From Rhodospirillales bacterium (lineage in GTDB: Bacteria > Pseudomonadota > Alphaproteobacteria > Rhodospirillales > Defluviicoccaceae): a stretch of 5,850 bases of DNA. The stretch is from positions 1-5,850 of the forward strand of contig JAUXFS010000143.1 in assembly GCA_030622775.1 (NCBI GenBank), in the 5' to 3' direction. This document shows positions 1 to 5,850 of this stretch, piece by piece. Numbering within the stretch: the stretch's first letter is position 1; each line of letters begins with the position of its first letter. Both the position numbers and the translations under genes were made by a program. The notes under the pieces were generated by a model. That model was given only the letters and a program-made list of their open reading frames with translations, did not search any database and had not been told where the DNA came from.

Positions 1-652
1 CTACACCGTCATCGGCATGGGCGCCGTGGCCGCGGCCGTACTCGGCGCGCCGATCTCGACGACCCTGATCATCTTCGAGATGACCAGCGATTACCAACTT
101 ACCCTGGGGGTAATGCTGGCGGTGGTGGTGGGGGCGGCGATCTTCCGGCCGCTCCACGGACAATCGTTCTTCACCTGGCAACTGGAGCAGCGGGACCTCG
201 ACCTCCACGGCGGCTTCGAGGCAGGGCTATTGCGCGGTATTGGCGTCGGCAAGGTGATGACGTGCCGTTGCGAGGTTGTCGGTCCGGAGGTCGGCCTCGG
301 GGATCTGAGGCGGATGTTGCAATACTCGAGCGCCGGGCAATTTTTCGTCGTCGGCTCCGAGGGGGAACTGGTAGGCACCCTGACCCTTGCCGATTTGAGC
401 GAGGCGGCCTATGACCCCTCTCTCGACGACCTGATCAACGCGGAAGACGCCGCCCGCCGCGGCCCTCCGATGCTGTCGTTGGACGATGACCTGGAAACGG
501 CGCTGAAGCTGACACGGACGACCGGCGAACGTCATGTCGCCGTGGTCGAGGACCTGGAGAGCCGAATCTTCGTCGGCTGTCTCGACGAACGCGACGCGAT
601 GAGCGCCTACAACCGCGCCCTTCTGGAGAACCGCCGCGAAGAGCGCGGATAG
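1..652 (+). CDS. ClC-family chloride channel/antiporter, C-terminal part with two CBS domains (5' end outside window)
   Basis: This is the 3' portion of a voltage-gated ClC-type chloride channel or H+/Cl- exchanger of the inner membrane. The first complete codon is at base 2 and the stop is TAG at 650-652, so 216 residues are visible. The opening residues (GMGAVAAAVLGAPISTTLI, then IFEMTSDY) match the late membrane helices of ClC proteins, where a GM-A-x-RAP/GAP-x-T stretch is followed by FEMT. A further hydrophobic segment (LTLGVMLAVVVGAAIF, about 98-147) ends the membrane part. The soluble tail holds two CBS domains, roughly 239-406 (starting VGKVMT) and 434-631 (ending AYNRALLE, a common end in bacterial ClC-CBS proteins). 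Such CBS pairs generally bind adenine nucleotides and tune gating; no ligand can be read from this sequence. The selectivity motifs and gating glutamate lie upstream of the window, so channel versus antiporter cannot be decided. The ATG at base 17 is internal, not the true start. Confidence 0.9.
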   Translation, partial: YTVIGMGAVAAAVLGAPISTTLIIFEMTSDYQLTLGVMLAVVVGAAIFRPLHGQSFFTWQLEQRDLDLHGGFEAGLLRGIGVGKVMTCRCEVVGPEVGLGDLRRMLQYSSAGQFFVVGSEGELVGTLTLADLSEAAYDPSLDDLINAEDAARRGPPMLSLDDDLETALKLTRTTGERHVAVVEDLESRIFVGCLDERDAMSAYNRALLENRREERG

Positions 653-711
653 CGGTCGGTGCGCGGAACCATGCCTGTTGACGCGAATCGGCTTGGCTGT
701 CGCGCGACCCT

Positions 712-738
712 ATCCGTGGGCAACGGTTGCCTGGGGAT
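712..738. promoter_or_regulatory. 27-base dyad in the gap before the helicase gene
   Basis: Two nested inverted repeats share one centre at base 725. The inner arms are GGCAAC (719-724) and GTTGCC (726-731) around a single G. The outer arms are ATCC (712-715) and GGAT (735-738). The three bases between inner and outer arms on each side pair only partly (two G-T pairs and one G-G mismatch). There is no T-run after it, so it is not a typical intrinsic terminator. It could be an operator for a dimeric regulator or an RNA hairpin in a 5' leader. It does not match the direct-repeat GTTC-N7-GTTC LexA box of alphaproteobacteria. The function is unknown; only the symmetry is seen. Confidence 0.35.
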
Positions 739-814
739 GATCGCTAAGTCCTTGAACGAAATTCGATTGGCCGCCGCGGATTTTTTCGGGGCCGTCCCGA
801 CTTCGAGAGAGTGA

Positions 815-821
815 TATACAT
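815..821 (+). promoter_or_regulatory. Possible -10 element just upstream of the helicase start codon
   Basis: TATACAT at 815-821 resembles a sigma-70 -10 box (consensus TATAAT) in an otherwise GC-rich stretch. Transcription would be expected to begin about 6-7 bases downstream of the hexamer, at or next to the ATG at 827, giving a leaderless or nearly leaderless mRNA. There is no convincing -35 hexamer at the usual 16-18 base spacing. The upstream TTGACG (678-683) and TTGAAC (752-757) are too far away to pair with it. The call is tentative. Confidence 0.3.
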
Positions 822-826
822 GGGCG

Positions 827-3103
827 ATGCCTGATCCCTTCGACTTCGCCGACGCGCCGCCGCCACCGCCGCCGCAGGAACAGCCGGCGCGCCTGCCCGA
901 TCTCGACGCCCTCAACGAGGGCCAACGCCAGGCCGTCGAGGCGATCGACGGGCCGGTGCTGGTGCTCGCCGGCGCCGGAACCGGCAAGACGCGGGTGCTG
1001 ACCACCCGGCTCGCCCAGATCCTGGCGACCGGCAAGGCGAAGCCGTGGCAGGTCCTGGCGGTGACCTTCACCAACAAGGCGGCACGGGAAATGCGCGAGC
1101 GGGTGGCGGCCCTGCTCGGCTGTCCGGTCGAGAGGTGGTGGGTCGGGACCTTTCATGCCGTTGGCGCGCGGATCCTGCGCGCCCACGCCGAGTCGGTCGG
1201 GTTGAAGCCGAACTTCACCATTCTCGACAGCGACGACCAGTTGCGCCTGATCAAGCAGCTCCTGAAGGCCCACAACATCGACGCGAAGAAGACGCCGCCC
1301 CGCGCCGTCCAGGGCATCATCCAGCGCTGGAAGGATCGCGGCCTGACCCCCGACCGGATTTCCGATGCGGAAGGCGCAGATGCCGCCGACGGGCACGCGG
1401 CGGCGCTCTATGGCGAGTACCAGGAGCGCCTGAAGGCTCTCAATGCCGCGGATTTCGGCGACCTTCTGCTGCACTGCCTGACGGTGTTCCGCAACGACCC
1501 CGAGGTTCTCGGCAAGTACCAGAACCAGTTCCGCTACATCCTGGTGGACGAGTATCAGGACACCAACGTCGGCCAGTACCTGTGGCTGCGGGCGCTCGCC
1601 CAGGCCCATCACAACATATGCTGCGTCGGCGACGACGATCAGTCGATCTATTCCTGGCGCGGCGCCGAGGTCGGCAACATCCTGCGGTTCGAACAGGATT
1701 TCCCGGGCGCCCGGGTGGTCCGTCTCGAGTGCAACTACCGCTCGACGCCCCACATTCTCGCCGCCGCTTCGGGCCTGATCGCCCGCAACGAGAGCCGGTT
1801 GGGCAAGACCCTGTGGACCCACATGAACGAGGGCGAGAAGGTCGCGGTGCGCGGCGTCTGGGACGGGCAGGAGGAGGCCCGCGTCGTCTGCGAAGAGGTC
1901 GAGGTGCTGCATACCAAAGGCCATTCGCTCAACGACATGGCGGTGCTGGTGCGCGCCGGTTTCCAGACCCGTGAGTTCGAGGAACGGCTGATCATCCTCG
2001 CCATCCCCTACAAGGTGATCGGCGGCGCGCGGTTTTACGAGCGTCAGGAAATCCGCGACGCGATCGCCTATCTGCGGGTCGTCGTCCAACCCGACGACGA
2101 TATCGCCTTCGAGCGCATCGTCAACGTGCCCAAGCGCGGTCTCGGCCCGGCCAGCCTGCGCAACCTGCACGTGCTCGCCAGGGCGGAAGGCCAGTCCCTG
2201 GTCGCGGCCGCGGAAAAACTGGTCGAAACCGACGAACTCAAACCGCGGGCGCGGCGGACGTTGGGCGGGCTGCTCGATCAGTTCCGGCACTGGCGGAGCC
2301 TGCTTGCGGCCATGCCCCACCCGGACGTGACGCGGACGATCCTGGACGAATCCGGCTACACCGCGATGTGGCGGAATGACAAGACCCCGGAGGCCGAGGG
2401 GCGTCTGGAGAACCTCAAGGAGCTGGTGCGGGCGCTGGCGGATTTCGAGAGCCTGGGCGATTTCCTCGAACACATCAGCCTGGTGATGGACAACGACGAG
2501 GCCGTCACCGACGACAAGATCAGCCTGATGACGTTGCACGGCGCCAAGGGACTGGAGTTCGAAACCGTGTTCCTGCCCGGTTGGGAAGAAGGCTTGTTCC
2601 CCCATCAACGGGCGCTGGACGAAGGGGGACCCGCGGCCCTCGAGGAGGAACGGCGCCTGGCCTACGTCGGACTGACCCGGGCCCGCCGGCGCGCCTTCGT
2701 TTTCCATGCCGCCAATCGTCAGGTCTACGGGTACTGGCAGTCCGTTCTTCCTTCCCGGTTCATCACCGAACTGCCCGATGAGAACGTGGAGAGGGGAGCA
2801 CCGCTGGGGCTGCACGGGGCCCGGGCCGGCCGCGGTGGCGGGGTCTCCGAGCGAACCGCCACGGTGTTCGCGGGCTCGGCGTGGCAGTCCCACGCCCGGC
2901 GCTCCGCCCCGCTGATCGACACCCGGTCCTACCAGGTCACACCCGGCCACGGTGCGGATCAAGCCTTCGCGACCGGCCAGCGGATTTTTCACCAGAAGTT
3001 TGGTTACGGCCGCGTCGTTGCCGTCAACGGCGACAAACTGGATATCCAGTTCGACAAAGCCGGTACCAAGAAGGTCATCCAAAGCTTCGTCGAAGCGGTG
3101 TGA
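827..3103 (+). CDS. uvrD: ATP-dependent DNA helicase, UvrD/PcrA type (superfamily 1A)
   Basis: This is a complete 758-residue 3'-5' DNA helicase, close in size to E. coli UvrD (720) and PcrA. UvrD-type helicases use ATP to unwind DNA in nucleotide excision repair and mismatch repair and to strip proteins from DNA. All signature motifs are present in order: Q motif (LNEGQRQAV, 29-37), Walker A GAGTGKT (49-55, Lys54), motif Ia (TFTNKAA, 80-86), Ib (GTFHA, 107-111), Walker B VDEYQD (240-245), motif III (GDDDQSIYSWRGA, 268-280), motif IV (NYRST, 303-307), motif V (TLHGAKGLEF, 569-578) and motif VI (VGLTRAR, 614-620). After a Gly/Arg-rich linker (about 660-710), the C-terminus has the Tudor-like fold seen in PcrA/UvrD (IFHQKFGYGRVV, 720-731), which in those proteins contacts RNA polymerase. 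The N-terminus carries six prolines (11-16) ahead of the helicase core. ATG 827 is the first usable start, because an in-frame TGA lies at 812-814. The only purine-rich run, GAGAGAG (805-811), is 15 bases away, far for a Shine-Dalgarno. The stop codon overlaps the prmA start. Rep is a less likely identity, given the C-terminal domain. Confidence 0.95.
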   Translation: MPDPFDFADAPPPPPPQEQPARLPDLDALNEGQRQAVEAIDGPVLVLAGAGTGKTRVLTTRLAQILATGKAKPWQVLAVTFTNKAAREMRERVAALLGCPVERWWVGTFHAVGARILRAHAESVGLKPNFTILDSDDQLRLIKQLLKAHNIDAKKTPPRAVQGIIQRWKDRGLTPDRISDAEGADAADGHAAALYGEYQERLKALNAADFGDLLLHCLTVFRNDPEVLGKYQNQFRYILVDEYQDTNVGQYLWLRALAQAHHNICCVGDDDQSIYSWRGAEVGNILRFEQDFPGARVVRLECNYRSTPHILAAASGLIARNESRLGKTLWTHMNEGEKVAVRGVWDGQEEARVVCEEVEVLHTKGHSLNDMAVLVRAGFQTREFEERLIILAIPYKVIGGARFYERQEIRDAIAYLRVVVQPDDDIAFERIVNVPKRGLGPASLRNLHVLARAEGQSLVAAAEKLVETDELKPRARRTLGGLLDQFRHWRSLLAAMPHPDVTRTILDESGYTAMWRNDKTPEAEGRLENLKELVRALADFESLGDFLEHISLVMDNDEAVTDDKISLMTLHGAKGLEFETVFLPGWEEGLFPHQRALDEGGPAALEEERRLAYVGLTRARRRAFVFHAANRQVYGYWQSVLPSRFITELPDENVERGAPLGLHGARAGRGGGVSERTATVFAGSAWQSHARRSAPLIDTRSYQVTPGHGADQAFATGQRIFHQKFGYGRVVAVNGDKLDIQFDKAGTKKVIQSFVEAV

Positions 3104-3978
3104 TGGCCGATAGCTTGTGGCGAACCTCGATCGACGTCGCGGCCGGCGACGCGTCGGTGTTCGGGGCGGCGCTGGAACCGTTCTGTGAAGCCGTCGCCCT
3201 GTTCGGGGACGAGGACGACGGGACATGGCGCGTCGAGGGATTGTCCCGGAACGAGCCCGATCGCGCCGCGCTCGGTATCGCCCTCGCCCTCGCCCTCGCC
3301 GCCGCTTGTCACGGCGTCCCGCGCCCCGAACCACGAATCGAGCATCTGGCGTCGCGCGACTGGCTGGCGGAGAACCTGGCCCGGTTCCCGTCCTTCGGGA
3401 TCGGGCGGTTCTTTATTTATGGGTCGCACCTCGCCGAGCGGGCGCCGGCCGGCCGGATCGGTCTGCTAGTCGATCCCGGGACCGCCTTCGGATCCGGCCG
3501 CCACGCCTCGACCGCCGGCTGCCTGATCGCGCTCGACGATCTGTCGCGCCGGCGGTTCCGGCGGCCGTTGGATATGGGCTGCGGTTCGGGGATTCTGGCG
3601 ATCGCCATGGCCAAGCTGTGGCGGGCGCCGGTCCTCGCCGCCGACGTCGATGGCGAGGCCGTCGTGGTGACCCGGCGGAACGCCCGTCTCAATGGTGTGG
3701 GCGATCGGGTTCGCGCCGTTCGCGCCGACGGGTACCAGGCCCCGGGCTTCGGCGCCGCCGGGCCTTTCGACCTGATCGTCTGCAACATCCTGGCGCGGCC
3801 GATCAAGCGGATGGCCGCGGGCCTGGCCGGCGGGCTCCAGCCGGGTGGCGTCGCCGTGCTGTCGGGCTTCCTGGCGCGGGACGCCGGCGGCGTATTGTTT
3901 GCCCACCGCGCCGCGGGTCTCCGGCTGGTGCGGCGGATCACCATCGACGGCTGGCGGACCCTGGTGCTGACGCGGTGA
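3103..3978 (+). CDS. prmA: Ribosomal protein L11 methyltransferase PrmA
   Basis: This 291-residue SAM-dependent methyltransferase is the size expected for PrmA (E. coli PrmA is 293). PrmA trimethylates amino groups of ribosomal protein L11 in the cytoplasm. The N-terminal substrate-recognition region (about 1-95) is poorly conserved. The linker and catalytic region is diagnostic: GRFFIYGSH (101-109), DPGTAFGSGRHAST (124-137, the PrmA DPGxAFGTGxHxTT motif with Thr-to-Ser changes), the SAM-binding loop LDMGCGSG (156-163), the acidic ribose-binding segment ADVDGEAV (180-187) with R-N-A-x-x-N after it, and the NILARP motif (228-233), equivalent to the usual NILAxPL. LSGFL (253-257) corresponds to the family's LSGIL. 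The ATG at 3103-3105 shares its A with the helicase TGA (TGATG), and there is only a weak GAAGCGG before it, so reinitiation by ribosomes leaving the helicase gene is likely. A perfect (GCCCTC)3 repeat at 3280-3297 encodes an Ala-Leu run and could vary by slippage in frame. A generic class I methyltransferase is less likely, because the DPG and NILA motifs are specific to PrmA. Confidence 0.93.
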   Translation: MADSLWRTSIDVAAGDASVFGAALEPFCEAVALFGDEDDGTWRVEGLSRNEPDRAALGIALALALAAACHGVPRPEPRIEHLASRDWLAENLARFPSFGIGRFFIYGSHLAERAPAGRIGLLVDPGTAFGSGRHASTAGCLIALDDLSRRRFRRPLDMGCGSGILAIAMAKLWRAPVLAADVDGEAVVVTRRNARLNGVGDRVRAVRADGYQAPGFGAAGPFDLIVCNILARPIKRMAAGLAGGLQPGGVAVLSGFLARDAGGVLFAHRAAGLRLVRRITIDGWRTLVLTR

Positions 3979-4104
3979 TCCCGGGTTCGCCGTCGGAGCT
4001 CAACTTTTTCCGCGGCGGTGGCACCGGCGATGTGGCCGCCCCCCGCCAGGTTTGCTAATGTCCGCCCGCCCACCAATCAGATCGGAACCGTTAGCAGGGG
4101 AACC

Positions 4105-4110
4105 GGAGGA
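4105..4110 (+). promoter_or_regulatory. Shine-Dalgarno of pgi
   Basis: GGAGGA at 4105-4110 sits 6 bases before the ATG at 4117 and is a near-perfect complement of the 16S rRNA 3' end. It fixes the pgi start. The same frame stays open upstream to an ATG at 4018, but the residues before 4117 (MAPAMWPPPARFANV...) do not resemble Pgi and no comparable ribosome-binding site precedes that codon. Confidence 0.8.
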
Positions 4111-4116
4111 GTAGAC

Positions 4117-5753
4117 ATGTCGTCGATCGCGAGCACAGCGGCCTGGAAGGCGCTGGATGACCATCAAAAAGCCACCCAAAACCAGCACATGCGCGATCTG
4201 TTCGCCGAGGACCCCGGCCGCTTCGAGCGGTTCTCGGTCCGCGTCCGCGACGTGCTGCTCGACTACTCGAAGAACCGGGTGACCGCCGAGACCATGGACC
4301 GGCTGGTCGCGCTGGCGCGCGAGGCGGGGGTCGAACAGTGGCGCGATCGGATGTTCTCCGGCGACAAGATCAACGAAACCGAAGGCCGGGCGGTGCTGCA
4401 CGTGGCGCTGCGCAATGCGCCGGACGCCCCGATTCTGGTCGACGGCGAGGACGTGATGCCGGGGGTCGCCCGCGTCCTTGCCCAGATGCGCAAATTCACC
4501 GATGCGGTCCGCGACGGCGCCTGGACCGGCCAGACCGGCAAGCGGATCACCGATGTTGTCAACATCGGCATCGGCGGCTCCGATCTCGGCCCGGTGATGG
4601 TCTGCGAGGCGCTGAAGCCCTATCACCAGCCGGGACTCGGCGTTCATTTCGTCTCCAACGTCGACGGCACCCACATCGCCGAGACTCTCAAGAAGCTCGA
4701 TCCCGAAACCACCCTGTTCATCGTCGCGTCGAAGACGTTCACCACCCAGGAAACCCTGACCAACGCGATCAGCGCCCGCGACTGGCTGGTCGACGCGCTG
4801 GGCAAGGAAGCGGTGGCCAAGCACTTCGTCGCCCTGTCCACCAACACCGAGGCGGTGACCGCGTTCGGCATCGACGCGGCCAACATGTTCGAGTTCTGGG
4901 ATTGGGTCGGCGGCCGCTATTCGCTGTGGTCGGCGATCGGCATGCCGGTCGCGGTGGCCATCGGCATGGACCGGTTCGAGGCGTTGTTGTCCGGCGGCCG
5001 GGCGATGGACGAGCACTTCCGCACCGCCCCGCTGGGGGCCAACATGCCGGTGATCCTGGCGTTGATCGGCGTGTGGAACAGCGACTTCCTCGGCGCCGAT
5101 ACCTACGCGGTGTTGCCCTACGACCAGTATCTGCACCGTTTGCCCGCCTACCTGCAGCAAGCGGACATGGAGAGCAACGGCAAGTACGTCACCCGCGACG
5201 GTGGGCGGGTCGACTACCCAACCGGCCCGATCCTGTTCGGCGAGCCGGGAACCAACGGCCAGCATTCGTTCTACCAGCTCATCCACCAGAGCACTCGAAT
5301 GGTACCCTGCGACTTCATCGCTCCGGCGCGGTCCCACAATCCGGTCGGCGAGCACCATCCGATCCTGCTCTCCAACTTCTTCGCCCAGACCGAGGCGCTG
5401 ATGAAGGGCAAGACCGAGACGAGGTCCGCGCCGAGTTGGAAGGGCAGGGGCTCTCCGGCGCCGCCCTGGAGGCGCTGGTGCCCCACAAGGTGTTCGACGG
5501 CAACCGTCCGACCAATTCGATCATGGTGCCCGGCGTCGATCCCTTCACCCTCGGCATGCTGATCGCCCTCTACGAGCACAAGATCTTCGTCCAGGGGGTG
5601 ATCTGGCGGATCAATTCCTTCGACCAGTGGGGCGTCGAGCTGGGCAAGCAACTGGCCAAGGCGATCCTCCCCGAATTGACCGGCGATGGCCCGGTCACCG
5701 GCCACGATTCCTCGACCAACGGCTTGATCAATGCGTACAAGCAATTGAAGTGA
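4117..5753 (+). pseudogene. pgi: Glucose-6-phosphate isomerase, split by a one-base frameshift
   Basis: Pgi interconverts glucose 6-phosphate and fructose 6-phosphate in the cytoplasm, linking glycolysis/gluconeogenesis to the Entner-Doudoroff and pentose phosphate routes. Frame 1 runs from ATG 4117 and matches Pgi up to about 5418: NIGIGGSDLGP (149-159), the sugar-phosphate loop SKTFTTQET (205-213), GGRYSLWSAIG (265-275), catalytic Glu352 (DMESNGK), His383 (GTNGQHSFYQLIHQ) and NFFAQTEALMKGKTE. Homology then continues one base back, from codon 5418 (DEVRAELEGQGLSGAALEALVPHKVFDGNRPTNS...) to TGA 5751-5753. This second frame includes the PGI signature INSFDQWGVELGKQLA, with the catalytic lysine at codon 5646. 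Restoring one base gives about 545 residues, very near E. coli Pgi (549). Read literally, translation leaves the Pgi frame after residue 434 and stops at 5562, giving 481 residues without the catalytic lysine or C-terminal region. No slippery heptamer is visible at the junction, so programmed frameshifting is unlikely; sequencing error or a true recent mutation are the options. Both halves keep normal coding character, which argues against an old pseudogene. Confidence 0.93.
5413..5420 (+). other. Frameshift site in pgi (apparent one-base deletion)
   Basis: Upstream the Pgi frame reads ...ATG AAG GGC AAG ACC GAG (5401-5418). Downstream it must be read GAC GAG GTC CGC GCC starting at 5418. The simplest ancestral form is ACC GAG GAC GAG GTC, with one G of a GG pair lost near 5418, giving the peptide KTEDEVRAELEGQG. 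The site is a short GA-rich run and not a long homopolymer. Confidence 0.85.
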
Positions 5754-5766
5754 GGTCCCAACGCCG

Positions 5767-5850
5767 ATGACCCTGCGCCGGCACCCCGAGACCGTCGTCA
5801 ACCGTATCGCCGCCGGCGAAGTGATCGAGCGGCCGGCGTCGGCGGTCAAG
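5767..5850 (+). CDS. mutL: DNA mismatch repair protein MutL, N-terminal fragment (3' end outside window)
   Basis: The first 28 codons of mutL are visible. MutL is the GHKL-family ATPase that links mismatch recognition by MutS to downstream nicking and unwinding. The sequence NRIAAGEVIERPAS (12-25) is the highly conserved MutL/PMS N-terminal motif (NxIAAGEVVERPAS) and lines up residue for residue with E. coli MutL from Asn12 to Lys28. The catalytic glutamate (Glu29 in E. coli) would be the next codon, just past the window edge. The start at 5767 is 13 bases after the pgi stop. A GAGG (5752-5755) overlapping that stop codon is a possible ribosome-binding site, 11 bases before the ATG. Co-transcription with pgi is likely. 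Whether the protein carries the endonuclease motif found in MutL of bacteria lacking MutH cannot be seen. Confidence 0.92.
   Translation, partial: MTLRRHPETVVNRIAAGEVIERPASAVK

Noticed and set aside
781..800. T-run followed by TCGGG-GCCGT-CCCGA as a terminator after the ClC gene.
   Set aside because: The stem is only 5 bases and the T-run precedes the stem on the + strand, the wrong order for an intrinsic terminator in this direction; on the - strand the stem would be followed by As.
710..3334. A very long open frame (874 codons) on the - strand opposite the helicase gene.
   Set aside because: It mirrors codon bias of the helicase gene in GC-rich DNA: its composition is Arg/Gly/Pro/His/Gln-rich with no recognisable domain, while the + strand has every helicase motif. 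It runs past both ends of the helicase gene only because flanking DNA is also GC-rich.
4014..4040. GGCGG...CCGCC inverted repeat after prmA as a terminator.
   Set aside because: The stem has about 5-6 pairs with a large loop and no T-run afterwards; such repeats are expected by chance at this GC content.
4051..4061. TTTGCTAATGT as a possible -10 region for a pgi promoter.
   Set aside because: No acceptable -35 hexamer at proper spacing (4031-4036 is TGTGGC), so the evidence is too weak to list.
4018..4116. In-frame upstream extension of pgi beginning at ATG 4018.
   Set aside because: The 33 extra residues do not look like Pgi, and the strong GGAGGA before ATG 4117 marks the real start.
4000..5358. 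A 452-codon open frame on the - strand opposite pgi.
   Set aside because: Shadow of pgi for the same reason; low-complexity Asp/Val/Gly/His/Arg composition without family motifs.
1..5850. A previously undescribed defence, mobile or biosynthetic system.
   Set aside because: Every substantial open frame is assigned to a well-known housekeeping family and the gaps are short (174, 138 and 13 bases); nothing supports a novel system here.

Overview
The window is a GC-rich bacterial chromosome segment with five genes, all on the + strand and tightly packed. The protein sequences (UvrD-type helicase, PrmA, Pgi, MutL, and a ClC channel with CBS domains) and strong G/C preference at third codon positions suggest an alphaproteobacterium, perhaps of the Rhodospirillales type. 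That assignment is inferred from sequence style, not from a database comparison. Everything recognised is housekeeping or core metabolism. I see no mobile element, CRISPR array, tRNA, rRNA, phage gene or unknown multi-gene system.

Layout: (1) bases 1-652, the 3' end of a ClC-family chloride channel/antiporter gene with two C-terminal CBS domains; (2) 653-826, a 174-base gap with an exactly centred dyad (712-738) and a -10-like box directly before the next start codon; (3) 827-3103, a complete superfamily 1A DNA helicase (UvrD/PcrA); (4) 3103-3978, prmA, the methyltransferase for ribosomal protein L11, overlapping the helicase stop codon by one base; (5) 3979-4116, a 138-base gap ending in a strong Shine-Dalgarno; (6) 4117-5753, pgi, glucose-6-phosphate isomerase, broken as written by a single-base frameshift near 5413-5420; (7) 5767-5850, the first 28 codons of mutL, cut by the window edge.

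How the genes relate: uvrD and prmA look translationally coupled. pgi and mutL are 13 bases apart and probably share a transcript. UvrD and MutL are partners in DNA mismatch repair in well-studied bacteria, so two repair genes bracket a ribosomal-protein methyltransferase and a sugar-phosphate isomerase. The most notable observation is the pgi frameshift: it splits the active site, leaving the glutamate and histidine in the first frame and the catalytic lysine in the second. It is either a sequencing/assembly error or a real recent inactivation.
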